Positions 51,282-60,130 of a stretch of 64,000 nucleotides of DNA are shown piece by piece. The DNA lies in contig CAZUGO010000015.1 of NCBI GenBank assembly GCA_964619935.1, positions 62,001 to 126,000 of the forward strand. Direction: 5' to 3'. Source of the stretch: CAZUGO01 sp964619935 (GTDB lineage Bacteria > Planctomycetota > Phycisphaerae > UBA1845 > CAIVHJ01). The position numbers and the translations under genes were made by a program. The notes under the pieces are model-generated. The model ran no database searches. It had not been told where the DNA came from and saw nothing but the letters and a program-made list of their open reading frames with translations. Within the stretch, counting starts at the first letter, position 1, and the number at the start of each line of letters is the position of its first letter.

Positions 51282-52361
51282 TCAGGGCACCAGCATGGTG
51301 TCTGTGCTCGAACTTCGGTCAAAAATGCTCTGGTAGCCCGGGCAGCCGCGATTGCCGCCGCTGGTGCCCGGGTACACACCGGTTCCGAACTTGATGAACC
51401 ACGGTGCGGACTGCGTTTGGAAGAAAGCCGCCGAGTAGATGTTCTCATCGTCCACCCCGGTCATGGGGGTTCTGGCAAACGATACATCGCCGCTTAGCCG
51501 GCCGACGTTCTGACCCTGGCCCTGGCCGCGGCCCCCGTGGTTGGGCGAGTTATAGGGCTTAAAGTCATCGGGGCTGAGTGCTTCGTTGGTCAGGCCGCGG
51601 TTGGCGAAGTCGTTGGCCGGCGGCGTGTTCTGCAGGGCCGTCCCACCGCCACCGCCCGGACCGACGAAGGTCGAGTTGAAGGCGATCAATTCAGGCGGGG
51701 TGCCGTCGGTAGACTCCACGGCCTCGACTTCGCTCATGGTCATGCCGGGGTTCTTGTCCCCGATGTACACCCGCCGGGGGTCGGAGTCCGGTCCCTGGGT
51801 CGGCCGGGCCCGGTTCATGCCCACATAATACGGCATCTGGTAGCCGTAGCTGAGGTAGCCGTAGCCTTTGAAATCGTAGAACCGCAGAACATCAACAGCC
51901 GGGTCGGGCAGATCATCGCTGCTCGGACAGATGAAGCCCTTGGGCTCCACGTCGCCGCGCCGGACCAGCGTCCACAAGGCCCGAGAAGGCGAGACATGGG
52001 TACCCGGCGTGCCGGCGGCGGGCGACGCCGAGCGGATTTCGAGGCTTTCCTCGTCGCGCGGCAGCACGCTGGTCCCGCCCATCGAGGTGAAGAAGTTGGT
52101 GTACACCGCGTTGCCCGGGGGGGTCGGACCTTCCACCTTGGTGTCATGCCACGAGCCCACGGTGGGCCAGAAATCGTTGTTGTCGCCGGCGTACAGCTTG
52201 CAGGAATTGATGGTGCCCTTGAGGTTTTGCCCGCAGACGACGCGTTTGCTGGCCTCGCGGGCCTTGGCCAGGCTCGGCAACAGAATCGCGATCAGCAGGG
52301 CGATGATGGCCACCACCACCAGCAGTTCAATCAGCGTAAATGCTTGTCTCCGGGTGTTCAT
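51282..52361 (-). CDS. Type II secretion/type IV pseudopilin-like protein (paralogue 2)
   Basis: 359 aa. The leader MNTRRQA precedes FTLIELLVVVAIIALLIAIL. The residue before the cleavage site is Ala rather than Gly, and Glu5 of the mature protein is present. The globular part shares clear blocks with paralogue 1: RALWTLVRRGDVEPKGFICPSSDDLPDPAVD, RFYDFKGYGYLSYGYQMPYYVG and the C-terminal SPNHGGRGQGQGQNVGRLSGD signature. It is followed by a small membrane protein gene and preceded, 138 bases upstream on the same strand, by a gene for a membrane protein with a CPxC pair. The neighbourhood looks like a pilin-type secretion accessory cluster without the motor genes. Confidence 0.86.
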   Translation of the reverse strand: MNTRRQAFTLIELLVVVAIIALLIAILLPSLAKAREASKRVVCGQNLKGTINSCKLYAGDNNDFWPTVGSWHDTKVEGPTPPGNAVYTNFFTSMGGTSVLPRDEESLEIRSASPAAGTPGTHVSPSRALWTLVRRGDVEPKGFICPSSDDLPDPAVDVLRFYDFKGYGYLSYGYQMPYYVGMNRARPTQGPDSDPRRVYIGDKNPGMTMSEVEAVESTDGTPPELIAFNSTFVGPGGGGGTALQNTPPANDFANRGLTNEALSPDDFKPYNSPNHGGRGQGQGQNVGRLSGDVSFARTPMTGVDDENIYSAAFFQTQSAPWFIKFGTGVYPGTSGGNRGCPGYQSIFDRSSSTDTMLVP

Positions 52362-52498
52362 GCTCGGTTCTCCGCTTCAAGTTCTGGCGATCATCCCCGC
52401 AAGGTGAGGCGTCCCCTTCAAGATACCGAAAGCCGGCGGCCCCTTCAAACGGACGGTGGCGAACGCCGGTGGCGGCTGCCGCTCGGGCGGCGGCGACG

Positions 52499-52900
52499 TC
52501 ACTTGGTGCGCTGCCGGAGCAGGCCGTCGGGGTCGATGTAATGACCCGGCGGCAGAGGGTTGTGGGCGATCACCTCGTTGCCGCACACCGGGCAGAGCGT
52601 CGGGCTCGGCTTGCCGAGCATCTCGTTCAGGATCACCCAGGTGCCGCCCTTAATCTGGCCGCACTTGCCCTGGTAGCAGACTTCGGCGGGGTAGCCGGCC
52701 GTTTTTCCACTGGGGGCCCGCACCGGCCAGCCCTTGTGATCGAGGCCCAACTGGATGGTGAAGCGCTCGCCAGTCTCAACATCCACGACCCGGACCCCGG
52801 CGCGCTGTTCGCCGCCGGCGATCAGGCTGGAGGTAAACATGCGGTAGCCTGCGTACAACACCAGCAGCACACAGACGACGATCAGGATTCGTTCTTTCAT
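52499..52900 (-). CDS. Membrane-anchored protein with zinc-ribbon-like cysteines
   Basis: 133 aa with an N-terminal anchor MKERILIVVCVLLVLYAGYRMF. The soluble part is beta-rich (GVRVVDVETGERFTIQLGLDHKGWPVRAP), with cysteines at VCYQGKCG and CPVCGNEV; the two pairs could bind a metal or form disulfides. The start is the ATG at 52900; the frame upstream lacks a plausible N-terminus. It lies between two pseudopilin genes on the same strand (gaps of 89 and 138 bases). No family is recognised. Confidence 0.65.
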   Translation of the reverse strand: MKERILIVVCVLLVLYAGYRMFTSSLIAGGEQRAGVRVVDVETGERFTIQLGLDHKGWPVRAPSGKTAGYPAEVCYQGKCGQIKGGTWVILNEMLGKPSPTLCPVCGNEVIAHNPLPPGHYIDPDGLLRQRTK

Positions 52901-52989
52901 GGTCGCAGCTTTACACGATCTCGTTCGATGCAACCCGCTGCGGCGATCCCACGCGCTCCCCCGCCGAAGATCCGCGCCGCCGGTAGGAT

Positions 52990-54039
52990 TCAATAAATGG
53001 GATACATCCCCTTGTAGGGACCGATGGTGTCGACCTCGCGGTCCTGGAGGGACAGGGCGGCCCGTGGTTTGGGATTGGGGCCTTCGGTGTATTCACCCAG
53101 ACCGACGCGGGTGCCTGACGGCAGCCAGAGGTCGACGTCCTCGATGGCGTCCGCCTTGGTGATCCGTTCGGCGTGGCCGTCATAATACAGGACGTTGAGG
53201 CCGAACGCTCCGCCGCTGCGATGGCGATAGGCGCGTACATCCCACTGGCGGTCGTGCTCGGTGGGATCGCTCTCCACCGGGTTGAGAAAGGAGCGCGTCC
53301 AAGAGCTGGACGGTCCGGCGGTCGAGAAGCTGCCGCCGAAGCCGGCGTTCCAACCGACTTCGTAATCGGGGGCCAACAGGCTGTCCTGGCAGTAGCGGGT
53401 GCCTTCGACGACGAACACCTTCTGGCCGCCCTTTTCGATGCGGGTCAGCCGCGGAGCGTAACCGTTGGGCGTCTTGACATCCCAACTGGACGGCAGGTGC
53501 ACGCCATCGGGGTCCGATTGGCCCGGCAGCAGCGAGCCGAAATACATGAACTCGCGCAACGTGGAGTAGCTGTTCATCGGCATCACCGGCCAGTTCACGG
53601 CGCTGGTCGGGTAGGCGGTTACGAGGAAGTTGTTGCTGGGGCACTTGAACAACTCAATGTCGCGGATGCGCAGCCAGCGCTCGATGCGGTCTTCCGGCAG
53701 TGAATAGCCCAGGGCGTAGACCGCCAACGGCGTCTGCCAGTCCCAGTTCTGGAGTAGCGGCCCGGGGGTGTCGGTGGCCGCGTCGGCGAACCCGGAGAGC
53801 AGTTGAAGAGGCACGCCTGACGTCCCCGGTGATCCCGGCAGCCAATCCTCGTAGAGATTGGCGTAAATCTGCAGGGCGTTGTTGATGTCCTTCAGGCGCG
53901 TGCTGCAGACCACGGTGCGGGCCTGTTCGCGGGCGCTTTCGATGGAGGGCAGCAGAATGGAGATCAGCAGGGCGATGATCGCCACCACCACCAGCAATTC
54001 GACCAGCGTGAATCCGGTTCGCGTTGACTTGGTCATCAT
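52990..54039 (-). CDS. Type II secretion/type IV pseudopilin-like protein (divergent paralogue 3)
   Basis: 349 aa. The leader MMTKSTRTG precedes FTLVELLVVVAIIALLISIL with cleavage at G9|F10. After CSTRLKDINNALQIYANLYEDWLP the body differs from paralogues 1 and 2 (FADAATDTPGPLLQNWDWQTPLAVYALGYSL, LFKCPSNNFLV). The C-terminus has the classical signature RHRSGGAFGLNVLYYDGHAERI. It resembles other planctomycete pilin-like families rather than the SPNHGGRG type. The start is one of two adjacent ATGs (54039/54036), with GGAAGG upstream. It heads the leftward group of pilin and membrane genes. Confidence 0.85.
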   Translation of the reverse strand: MMTKSTRTGFTLVELLVVVAIIALLISILLPSIESAREQARTVVCSTRLKDINNALQIYANLYEDWLPGSPGTSGVPLQLLSGFADAATDTPGPLLQNWDWQTPLAVYALGYSLPEDRIERWLRIRDIELFKCPSNNFLVTAYPTSAVNWPVMPMNSYSTLREFMYFGSLLPGQSDPDGVHLPSSWDVKTPNGYAPRLTRIEKGGQKVFVVEGTRYCQDSLLAPDYEVGWNAGFGGSFSTAGPSSSWTRSFLNPVESDPTEHDRQWDVRAYRHRSGGAFGLNVLYYDGHAERITKADAIEDVDLWLPSGTRVGLGEYTEGPNPKPRAALSLQDREVDTIGPYKGMYPIY

Positions 54040-54352
54040 GATCGGGGCCTTCCGTGATTGGGACGTGGTGTGCTTGAGCAACTCAACCTGGCACCAAGAT
54101 TCTGGAACCCGCTCATCACTGATGGGTTGGTCCGATACCGATCCTCCCCGCGCGCCATCGTATTTTAGTTCATGAGCGAGCAAGAGTTAAGGCCTTCGAG
54201 GGCCCGACCTGCACAAAAATTAGAACTCCCCGGCCCGGGATCGCGGGCCGGCGGGCGACCCCCGGGCCCGCCTTCGGGAAGCCCTGAAGCGCGCTTTGCC
54301 AACAATCAGCGCCGGGCACGCATGTGACCCTGCTTTCAGGGGTTCGGTTGAT
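54040..54352. other. Intergenic stretch between pseudopilin 3 and the nuclease gene
   Basis: About 310 bases. It holds the hairpins listed at 54225-54272 and, nearer the pilin, a plausible but unproven minus-strand promoter zone. No gene is visible. Confidence 0.4.
54225..54272 (-). terminator. Hairpin pair downstream of the nuclease/phosphatase gene
   Basis: Two perfect 7-bp stems: GGCGGGC/GCCCGCC (54250-54256, 54266-54272) and CGGCCCG/CGGGCCG (54231-54237, 54244-54250). Further along the minus strand a TTTTT run follows about 10 bases later. They overlap by one base, so they are alternatives rather than simultaneous structures. Confidence 0.42.
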
Positions 54353-55669
54353 TCAGCGGATCTTGAAGGAAGCCACCGAGGGGTTGTGATCAGATCCCGA
54401 GTCGTCGACGGTTCCGGGGATGATGCGGTAGGAACCCGGCACGTAGCGCGACGACATTCCTGGGGATGCCAGTATGAAGTCGATCATGCTGCGGTATGGA
54501 TCGCGATTGTACGTGACCTGCGCTGCCGGGTCCAGGGCTGTCCCCGGGCAGGTCAACTCGGTCGGTCCGGAGCCGCGAATGATCTTCAGCGAGGCGCTCT
54601 CCCAGGTATCGTTGTAGTCGCCGCAGATCACGAAGCGGGCGGCCGGCTCCTGGTGGAGCAACGGGTCCACGATGCGGCGGATGCAGGCGGCTTCGGCCTG
54701 GCGGACGGGCTCGCTTTCTTCGGCGCCGCCGTACTTGGACTTCAGGTGCACGACGAAGACGTCGAAGGTGAACTGCTCCGGGCCTTCAATCCGCACCCGC
54801 AGCAGATCGCGCTGGAAGCGGTAGGTCTTGCCGTCCGGGCCGGGGAACTGCAGGTGACGATAAGAAGTCACCGGGCCCACCGGCAGCCGCGACAGCAGGG
54901 CGCAGTCGATTCCGCGCTGGTTGTTGCCTTCCATCAGCACGATGTGTTCATAACCCATGTCCGGCAGAAAGCAGCGCACGAATGTCTCCAGGTACGGCCG
55001 GTTCTCGACCTCCTGCAACGCCAGGACGTCGGCATCCAACTGGCGGATGCGTTGGGCGGCGCGCTCCATTTCGGCGCGCGGCTTGGGACTCATGATGTCG
55101 TCGTTGCGATAGGGATCATCGAGCTCGTCGAACAGATTCAGGACGTTGTAGGTGCCGATCCGGAGGGTGTCGGTGATCACCCGCGGCGGGCCCATGTGCT
55201 TGACGTCATCGGGGGTCAGCACCCCGGGAAAGCGGGCTCGGACGGCGTCGAGCACGTCCGGATTGTCCGGCAGGATCATGATCTGGTCGGGCGCAGTCAC
55301 CAGGAGTTCCGGCTTGCCGCCCTCGGCGTTGATGAGGCCGCGGACAGCGATCACGTGGTCGCGAAAGTGCGTTTCGGGCGCTTCGCCGAAGGCGTTGACC
55401 ACGGCTCCCGAGAGCGTCACGGTCAGGGTGCTGCGATAATCTTCATGGAAGTTCAGGTAGCAGCGCGGCGGTTGCGACCGCGACCGATTGGCCTTGACGA
55501 TCTTGCCGTAGACCACCACCGGACGATCCAGATACTGCTCGGCGAGATTCCAGGGGATCAGCAGGTGACCTTCACCCGGCTTGATGTAGGCCGGGGTCGC
55601 GGGCGGCGCCGGATCGGCCGCCGCGCCCGCCAGGACCAGCAGCGCCGGCAGCCACAGTGCAGGGTTCAT
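54353..55669 (-). CDS. Exported endonuclease/exonuclease/phosphatase-family enzyme
   Basis: 438 aa with a signal peptide (NPALWLPALLVLAGAAADPA). An N-terminal region of ~120 residues with OB-like strands (DRPVVVYGKIVKANRSRSQPPRCYLNFHEDYRSTLTVTLSG) precedes the EEP nuclease domain. That domain shows IGTYNVLNLFDELDD, LALQEVENRPYLETF, VFVVHLKSK, VICGDYNDTWE and the final GSDHNPSVASF. These supply the metal and catalytic residues (Asn, Glu, Asp, Asn, His). The start is the ATG at 55669, with GAGGAGG upstream. Extracellular DNA or phosphodiester scavenging is inferred. It is monocistronic and divergent from a peptide transporter. Confidence 0.87.
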   Translation of the reverse strand: MNPALWLPALLVLAGAAADPAPPATPAYIKPGEGHLLIPWNLAEQYLDRPVVVYGKIVKANRSRSQPPRCYLNFHEDYRSTLTVTLSGAVVNAFGEAPETHFRDHVIAVRGLINAEGGKPELLVTAPDQIMILPDNPDVLDAVRARFPGVLTPDDVKHMGPPRVITDTLRIGTYNVLNLFDELDDPYRNDDIMSPKPRAEMERAAQRIRQLDADVLALQEVENRPYLETFVRCFLPDMGYEHIVLMEGNNQRGIDCALLSRLPVGPVTSYRHLQFPGPDGKTYRFQRDLLRVRIEGPEQFTFDVFVVHLKSKYGGAEESEPVRQAEAACIRRIVDPLLHQEPAARFVICGDYNDTWESASLKIIRGSGPTELTCPGTALDPAAQVTYNRDPYRSMIDFILASPGMSSRYVPGSYRIIPGTVDDSGSDHNPSVASFKIR

Positions 55670-55894
55670 GGTGAACCTCCTCAGGCGGACCCGCAGGCCC
55701 ACGGTGGGCAAGAGCATCAAGGACTCACGAATCGTGCATTATGCGTCGGGGACCGGGCCGAGGCAAGCCAGCGGACGGTGCGGTTGACCCCATGGGAGCT
55801 TGCTGGGACACTGGCCGCCATCCTGGCACCGGCGCTCGGCGGGCGGCCGCTGGTCGCCGGGCGTCCTCCCGGTGCTGCCCGCAGGAACCCGCCG

Positions 55895-57421
55895 TTGCAT
55901 CGTGCCGCATCATCTTCGCCCGACCCCCGGCGGGCCTCCGCCGGCCGACTCGGCCAGTTCGGCCGCGGTTTCTGGATGTTGAATCTCGTCGAGATGTGGG
56001 AGCGGCTGGCGTACTTCAGCGTCCGCGGGGTGATCGGCATCTACATCATGCAGGCGGATGACCCCGGCGGGCTGCAATTGACCGCCCAGATCAAGGGGAC
56101 GATTTTTGCCTGGTGGTTCCTGGTGCAGTCGGTGCTGCCGACCGTCACGGGCGGGTTTGCCGATCGTTACGGCTACAAGCGCGTGCTCGGCGGGTCGGTG
56201 TTGACCAACGCGCTGGGCTACACCCTGATGGCTTTCGCCCGTGGGCCCTGGTCGTTCTTCGCGGCGGTCATGGTGCTGGCCACCGGGACGGCTTTCTTCA
56301 AGCCGGCGCTGCAGGGGTCGATCGCGCACAACCTGGGGAAGGCCAACGCCTCGGTCGGTTGGGGCATCTTCTACTGGGTGGTCAACATCGGGGCGGCCGT
56401 CGGTCCGGTCCTGGCCACCTGGGTGCTCGGCGGGCACAGCGCCGTCGAATGGCAGCACTTGTTCCTGGCTTCGGCGGGGGTCACCTTGCTCAATCTGGGC
56501 ATGCTCTTCACCTTCCGCGACGTGCCCAGCGGCGCCGAGCGAACCCACGGGCTCTGGGCGGTCTTGCGGGCCACCATCGGCCATGTTCTGGAGCCCCGGC
56601 TGCTGACCTGGCTGGTGATCATGTCGGGCTTCTGGCTGATGATGTTCCAGTTGTGGGACCTGCACCCCAACTTCATCGTGGATTGGGTGGACAGTTCCAT
56701 GATCGCCGAGCGGCTGTCGTTCCTGCCGGAGTCGATTCACCGGCGGTTTTTCGCGGTGCCCACCGCCCGGGGATTGCAGGTGCCGCAACAAATGCTGCTG
56801 AATGCCAACGCGGCCCTGATCCTGTTGTGCGTGGTGCCCATGAGCTGGCTGGTGCGGCGGATGCGGGCGCTCAGCGCCATGGTCATCGGGATGATCGGCG
56901 CGGTCACCGGGATTCTGGTCTCCGGGCTGACGTCCAGCGGTTGGATTCTGCTGCTGGGGATTGCCTGCTTCTCGATGGGTGAGATGCTCATCGGTCCCAA
57001 GATGCAGCATTATCTGGGACTGATCGCGCCGCCCGATCGCAAGGCACTGTACATGGGCTACACCAACATCCCGTTCGGCGTTGGCGGGTTTCTGGGTTCG
57101 GAGATGGCCGGGCGGTTGTACGGCCGCTTCGGCGAGAAGGCCACCCTGGCATTGCGCTACTTGGTGGAGCACAGCGGCAGGCCGTGGGACGGGCGCATCA
57201 GCGGGCTGGAAGCCGCGGCCGGAGTGCCACGCAACGCCGCGCTGGGCCGCCTCCAGGAGGCCCTGGGGCTGGACGCGGCTCAGGCCACACGCCTGCTGTG
57301 GGAAACCTACCACCCACAATTGTGGATCTGGATCCCGTTCGCAATCATCGGCGTCATTTCCGGCGTGGCCTTGGCGTGCTACGGCCGCGCCGCCCGCCGC
57401 TGGGTGGATCTGGACGCCTGA
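55895..57421 (+). CDS. POT-family proton-coupled oligopeptide transporter
   Basis: Major-facilitator superfamily peptide/H+ symporter of about 508 aa. The POT signature is clear: VEMWERLAYFSVRGVIGIYIMQ in helix 1 (the ExxER-type motif), GGFADRYGYKRVLGGSVLTNALGYTLM, KPALQGSIAHNLGK, and later ISGVALACYGRA in the last helix. Twelve helices are predicted, with a ~50-residue insertion near residues 245-290. The start is uncertain: TTG 55895 (with AGGA upstream) gives a normal-length cytoplasmic leader, whereas ATG 55976 would begin inside helix 1. Frames running further upstream are antisense to the nuclease gene. Peptide uptake beside an exported hydrolase is a plausible scavenging pair. Confidence 0.84.
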   Translation: MHRAASSSPDPRRASAGRLGQFGRGFWMLNLVEMWERLAYFSVRGVIGIYIMQADDPGGLQLTAQIKGTIFAWWFLVQSVLPTVTGGFADRYGYKRVLGGSVLTNALGYTLMAFARGPWSFFAAVMVLATGTAFFKPALQGSIAHNLGKANASVGWGIFYWVVNIGAAVGPVLATWVLGGHSAVEWQHLFLASAGVTLLNLGMLFTFRDVPSGAERTHGLWAVLRATIGHVLEPRLLTWLVIMSGFWLMMFQLWDLHPNFIVDWVDSSMIAERLSFLPESIHRRFFAVPTARGLQVPQQMLLNANAALILLCVVPMSWLVRRMRALSAMVIGMIGAVTGILVSGLTSSGWILLLGIACFSMGEMLIGPKMQHYLGLIAPPDRKALYMGYTNIPFGVGGFLGSEMAGRLYGRFGEKATLALRYLVEHSGRPWDGRISGLEAAAGVPRNAALGRLQEALGLDAAQATRLLWETYHPQLWIWIPFAIIGVISGVALACYGRAARRWVDLDA

Positions 57422-57554
57422 GTCTTGACACGACCCTAACCATTTCGCGGTCGGGCGCCGTAGGGTTGAGACGCTTCGCGCCACACCTCCGGCGGGCCCC
57501 CCCGGTCACACCGGTCGCGGTTTGATCCGCGGGTACGCGGGTACGCCCCTGCGG

Positions 57555-57583
57555 TTTACATCGCTGGGCAAGGGCACTACGAT
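57555..57583 (+). promoter_or_regulatory. Sigma70-like promoter of the SSF symporter operon
   Basis: TTTACA (57555-57560), 17-base spacer, TACGAT (57578-57583), with the GTG start 28 bases downstream. Confidence 0.5.
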
Positions 57584-57610
57584 TGCGAACTCAGCGTGGT
57601 TCCCTGATCG

Positions 57611-57982
57611 GTGTCGGTCTCAAACGCATCCAGTGAGGTGCCGCTACCCGTGGTTCCGGAATACTGGTGGCCTTATCTCTATCAATACAGTGTCGGCACA
57701 GTCATCTTCGTGATCGGGCTGGTGGTCATCCTTCGAGCACGCAGCTGTGTGCTGTCCCGCCGACAAGATCGCTTCTGGTTCGCGGTGCTGCTCCTGGGGT
57801 ATGCCTGGTACGCCGGCGGTCACTACCTGTGGTATCGGGCCGCGGAGCACCTGCTGCCGTCGGATGCGCCCAGCATCTCCGCGTACCTCAAGCAGCATCC
57901 CTCACTCGCCCCCCACGCCGAAGGGCCTGCGGCCGGTTCGCCAGCGGCGCCGGACGATGATTTCGAGGAGATCATCGAGTGA
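57611..57982 (+). CDS. Small membrane protein coupled to an SSF symporter
   Basis: 123 aa with two helices (SVGTVIFVIGLVVILRARS and FWFAVLLLGYAWYAGGHYLWY) and a soluble tail ending in acidic residues (DDDFEEIIE). The GTG at 57611 is the start. Its stop overlaps the symporter start by GTGA. I recognise no named family; the arrangement resembles small auxiliary subunits of SSF symporters. Confidence 0.65.
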   Translation: MSVSNASSEVPLPVVPEYWWPYLYQYSVGTVIFVIGLVVILRARSCVLSRRQDRFWFAVLLLGYAWYAGGHYLWYRAAEHLLPSDAPSISAYLKQHPSLAPHAEGPAAGSPAAPDDDFEEIIE

Positions 57983-59937
57983 ATGGGTTCGCTCAAGCCA
58001 GCGCTGCTCCGCTGCGGGTCGCCACCACCCTGGATATGGTGGTCATCGGGGCGTATCTGCTGCTGATCCTCGGGTTCGGCAGCTACTTCGGGCGTTTTGG
58101 GAAGAACACCAAAGACTTCTTCTTTTCGGGCCAGCGCTTCAGTTGGTGGTTAATCGCCATGAGCATGGCCGCGACCGGAATCGGCGCCCATAGCTTCATG
58201 AAGTATGCCCAGGCGGGCTACCAGAACGGCCTGTCCAGCGGGATGAGCTATACCAACGACTGGTTCTTCATTCCGTTCTTCATGTTCGGCTGGCTGCCGA
58301 TCATTTACTTTGCCCGGGTCAAGTCGGTGCCGGAGTACTTCGAACGCCGTTTCAACACGCCGTGCCGCATTCTGGCGGTGCTGATCATTCTGGAGTACAT
58401 GATCGGCTACATCGGATACAACCTCTATACGCTGGGCACCGCGGCGCACCAGGTGCTGGGGGTCCGCATCGAGACGGCCATCGTGGCCATCGCGGTGGTC
58501 TCGTGTATCTACATCACCGCCGGCGGGCAGACCGCGGTCATCTTCACCGACCTGATGCAAGGTCTCATGTTGCTGATCGCCGGCTTCGCGCTGCTGCTCT
58601 TGGGGCTGGACTACATCGCCTTGGACGGCGTGCTGCTCGACGGGCTGCGGAACTTGTGGGTGCATTTCGACCTCCAGGAGCGGCTGCCGTTCGCGAGCTT
58701 TAACGCGCCTCCCAAATTCAATCATGTCAGCGTCTTCTGGCAGGACGGCGTGGCCGGCAGCATCGCCTTCTTGTTCGTCAGCCAGGGCTTGATCATGCGT
58801 TTTCTGGCAGCCAAGAGCATGAACGAAGGAAGAAAGTGCATTTCCTTTAATGTGCTGTTCATGCTGCCAGTTTCGATGATCGTGGTCGGCAATGCCGGCT
58901 GGATCTGCAACGCTGCGGTGAAGATGGGTCTGCTCGATCCCCCCTCCGAAGCCCGGGACGCCTTCGTCAATCTCGCCAGCGTGGTGTGCCGGCCGGGGGT
59001 CTTCGGCTTTGTGCTGGCGGCGTTGTCGGCAGCGCTGATGTCGACCATCGACACCTTTACCAATGCCACGGCGGCCCTGGTGGTGTACGACATCTACCAA
59101 CCCTACCTGGTTCGCAACCAGCCGGACCGCCATTACTTGCGGGCCGCGCGGTTCATCACGGTGGGGGCATCTGCCGTGGGGCTGGGGCTGGGACTATTCT
59201 TCGCCAAGCTCGGCACCGACATGTACAAGCTGCACGCGGCCTTTCAGTCGATGGTTACCCCGCCGATCGTGGTGGCTGTGTTTCTGGGCGCCTTCTGGAA
59301 GCGGTACACGCCGGTCGCGGCGTTCTGCACCCTCGGCGGCGGCATGCTGGCCGTCTGGGCCTCGAAGATCTACCCGTTTCTGGTGGCACCGTTTGCCACC
59401 TGGATCCATGGCGTGCAACCGGACGCCAGCGGTCAGTACAACTACATGACCGCCCTGTACGGCCTGGTGGTGTCATCCGGAATCGGCATCGCGGTGACCC
59501 TGGTCACCCGGCCGAAGCCGGAGTCGGAAATCACCGGCTTGTACTGTAGTTCCATCGAGCTGGCCAGGAAGTTCTTCAAGGGCGGAGAACCCAACTTCGC
59601 GGTCGGCAAGAAGGTGCGCGCCGGCCTGCTGATCACGGCGGAGGGGACGACCGGAATGGAGGACGCCACTGCCTATCCGGGGGCTCCGCAGAACATGCCC
59701 GATGCCTGCTATCCGAGTGTCCGCCTCAGCCGGGCCGACATGAGACGGCTGCGTGCCGCTCAGGGCGACCTGATATACATTGGCGATGCCCGCTGGTGGC
59801 TCGGCGGCCTGCGCTCGCTGCACGCCCGAGTTGGCCAGCCCCACGACTATCACGGCACGGTGATGGTGTCGAACGAGGCGTTCGGGCACGGCAGCTTCGT
59901 CTCCGGCCGCGAAGTTCATGTCGAAAAACTGTTCTGA
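57979..59937 (+). CDS. Sodium:solute symporter (SSF family) with soluble C-terminal extension
   Basis: 652 aa. The SSF core occupies residues ~15-520 with 13 or so helices: DFFFSGQRFSWWLIAMSMAATGIGAHSFMKYAQAGYQNGLS, VPEYFERRFNTPCRILAVL, AGGQTAVIFTDLMQGLMLLIAG and STIDTFTNATAALVVYDIYQPYL. The substrate cannot be told. About 110 residues after the last helix form a soluble tail (EGTTGMEDATAYPG..., SRADMRRLRAAQGDLIYIGDARWWLGGLRSLHARVG) not found in ordinary SSF members. It starts with GTG overlapping the previous stop (GTGA). Confidence 0.88.
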   Translation: MNGFAQASAAPLRVATTLDMVVIGAYLLLILGFGSYFGRFGKNTKDFFFSGQRFSWWLIAMSMAATGIGAHSFMKYAQAGYQNGLSSGMSYTNDWFFIPFFMFGWLPIIYFARVKSVPEYFERRFNTPCRILAVLIILEYMIGYIGYNLYTLGTAAHQVLGVRIETAIVAIAVVSCIYITAGGQTAVIFTDLMQGLMLLIAGFALLLLGLDYIALDGVLLDGLRNLWVHFDLQERLPFASFNAPPKFNHVSVFWQDGVAGSIAFLFVSQGLIMRFLAAKSMNEGRKCISFNVLFMLPVSMIVVGNAGWICNAAVKMGLLDPPSEARDAFVNLASVVCRPGVFGFVLAALSAALMSTIDTFTNATAALVVYDIYQPYLVRNQPDRHYLRAARFITVGASAVGLGLGLFFAKLGTDMYKLHAAFQSMVTPPIVVAVFLGAFWKRYTPVAAFCTLGGGMLAVWASKIYPFLVAPFATWIHGVQPDASGQYNYMTALYGLVVSSGIGIAVTLVTRPKPESEITGLYCSSIELARKFFKGGEPNFAVGKKVRAGLLITAEGTTGMEDATAYPGAPQNMPDACYPSVRLSRADMRRLRAAQGDLIYIGDARWWLGGLRSLHARVGQPHDYHGTVMVSNEAFGHGSFVSGREVHVEKLF

Positions 59938-60030
59938 CCCTCTGTCGCTTTGCCGCCAGCCGACCCGTTGTCACGAAGCTTGTACGATGCCTTCCGAGCA
60001 TCCGTAAGCAGCGTGGGCCAAGGAGCTTGC

Positions 60031-60059
60031 TTTACAAGTGGTGCCTGTGGCGCTATTCT
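60031..60059 (+). promoter_or_regulatory. Sigma70-like promoter of the Ig-like/OPA/aldolase operon
   Basis: TTTACA (60031-60036), a 17-base spacer, TATTCT (60054-60059), with the next start at 60131 giving a leader of about 65 bases. Confidence 0.55.
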
Positions 60060-60130
60060 CTGCCGTCATCGTGCGTCGCCGAGGCCCTGGGTCAGGGCCT
60101 TGGGCGTCCCAGCCGCGGAGAGCGTTTGCC

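Noticed and set aside
54296..57421. A continuous 1041-codon plus-strand frame
   Set aside because: Only the part from about 55895 has transporter homology. The first ~530 codons are antisense to the nuclease/phosphatase gene and have no sensible composition.
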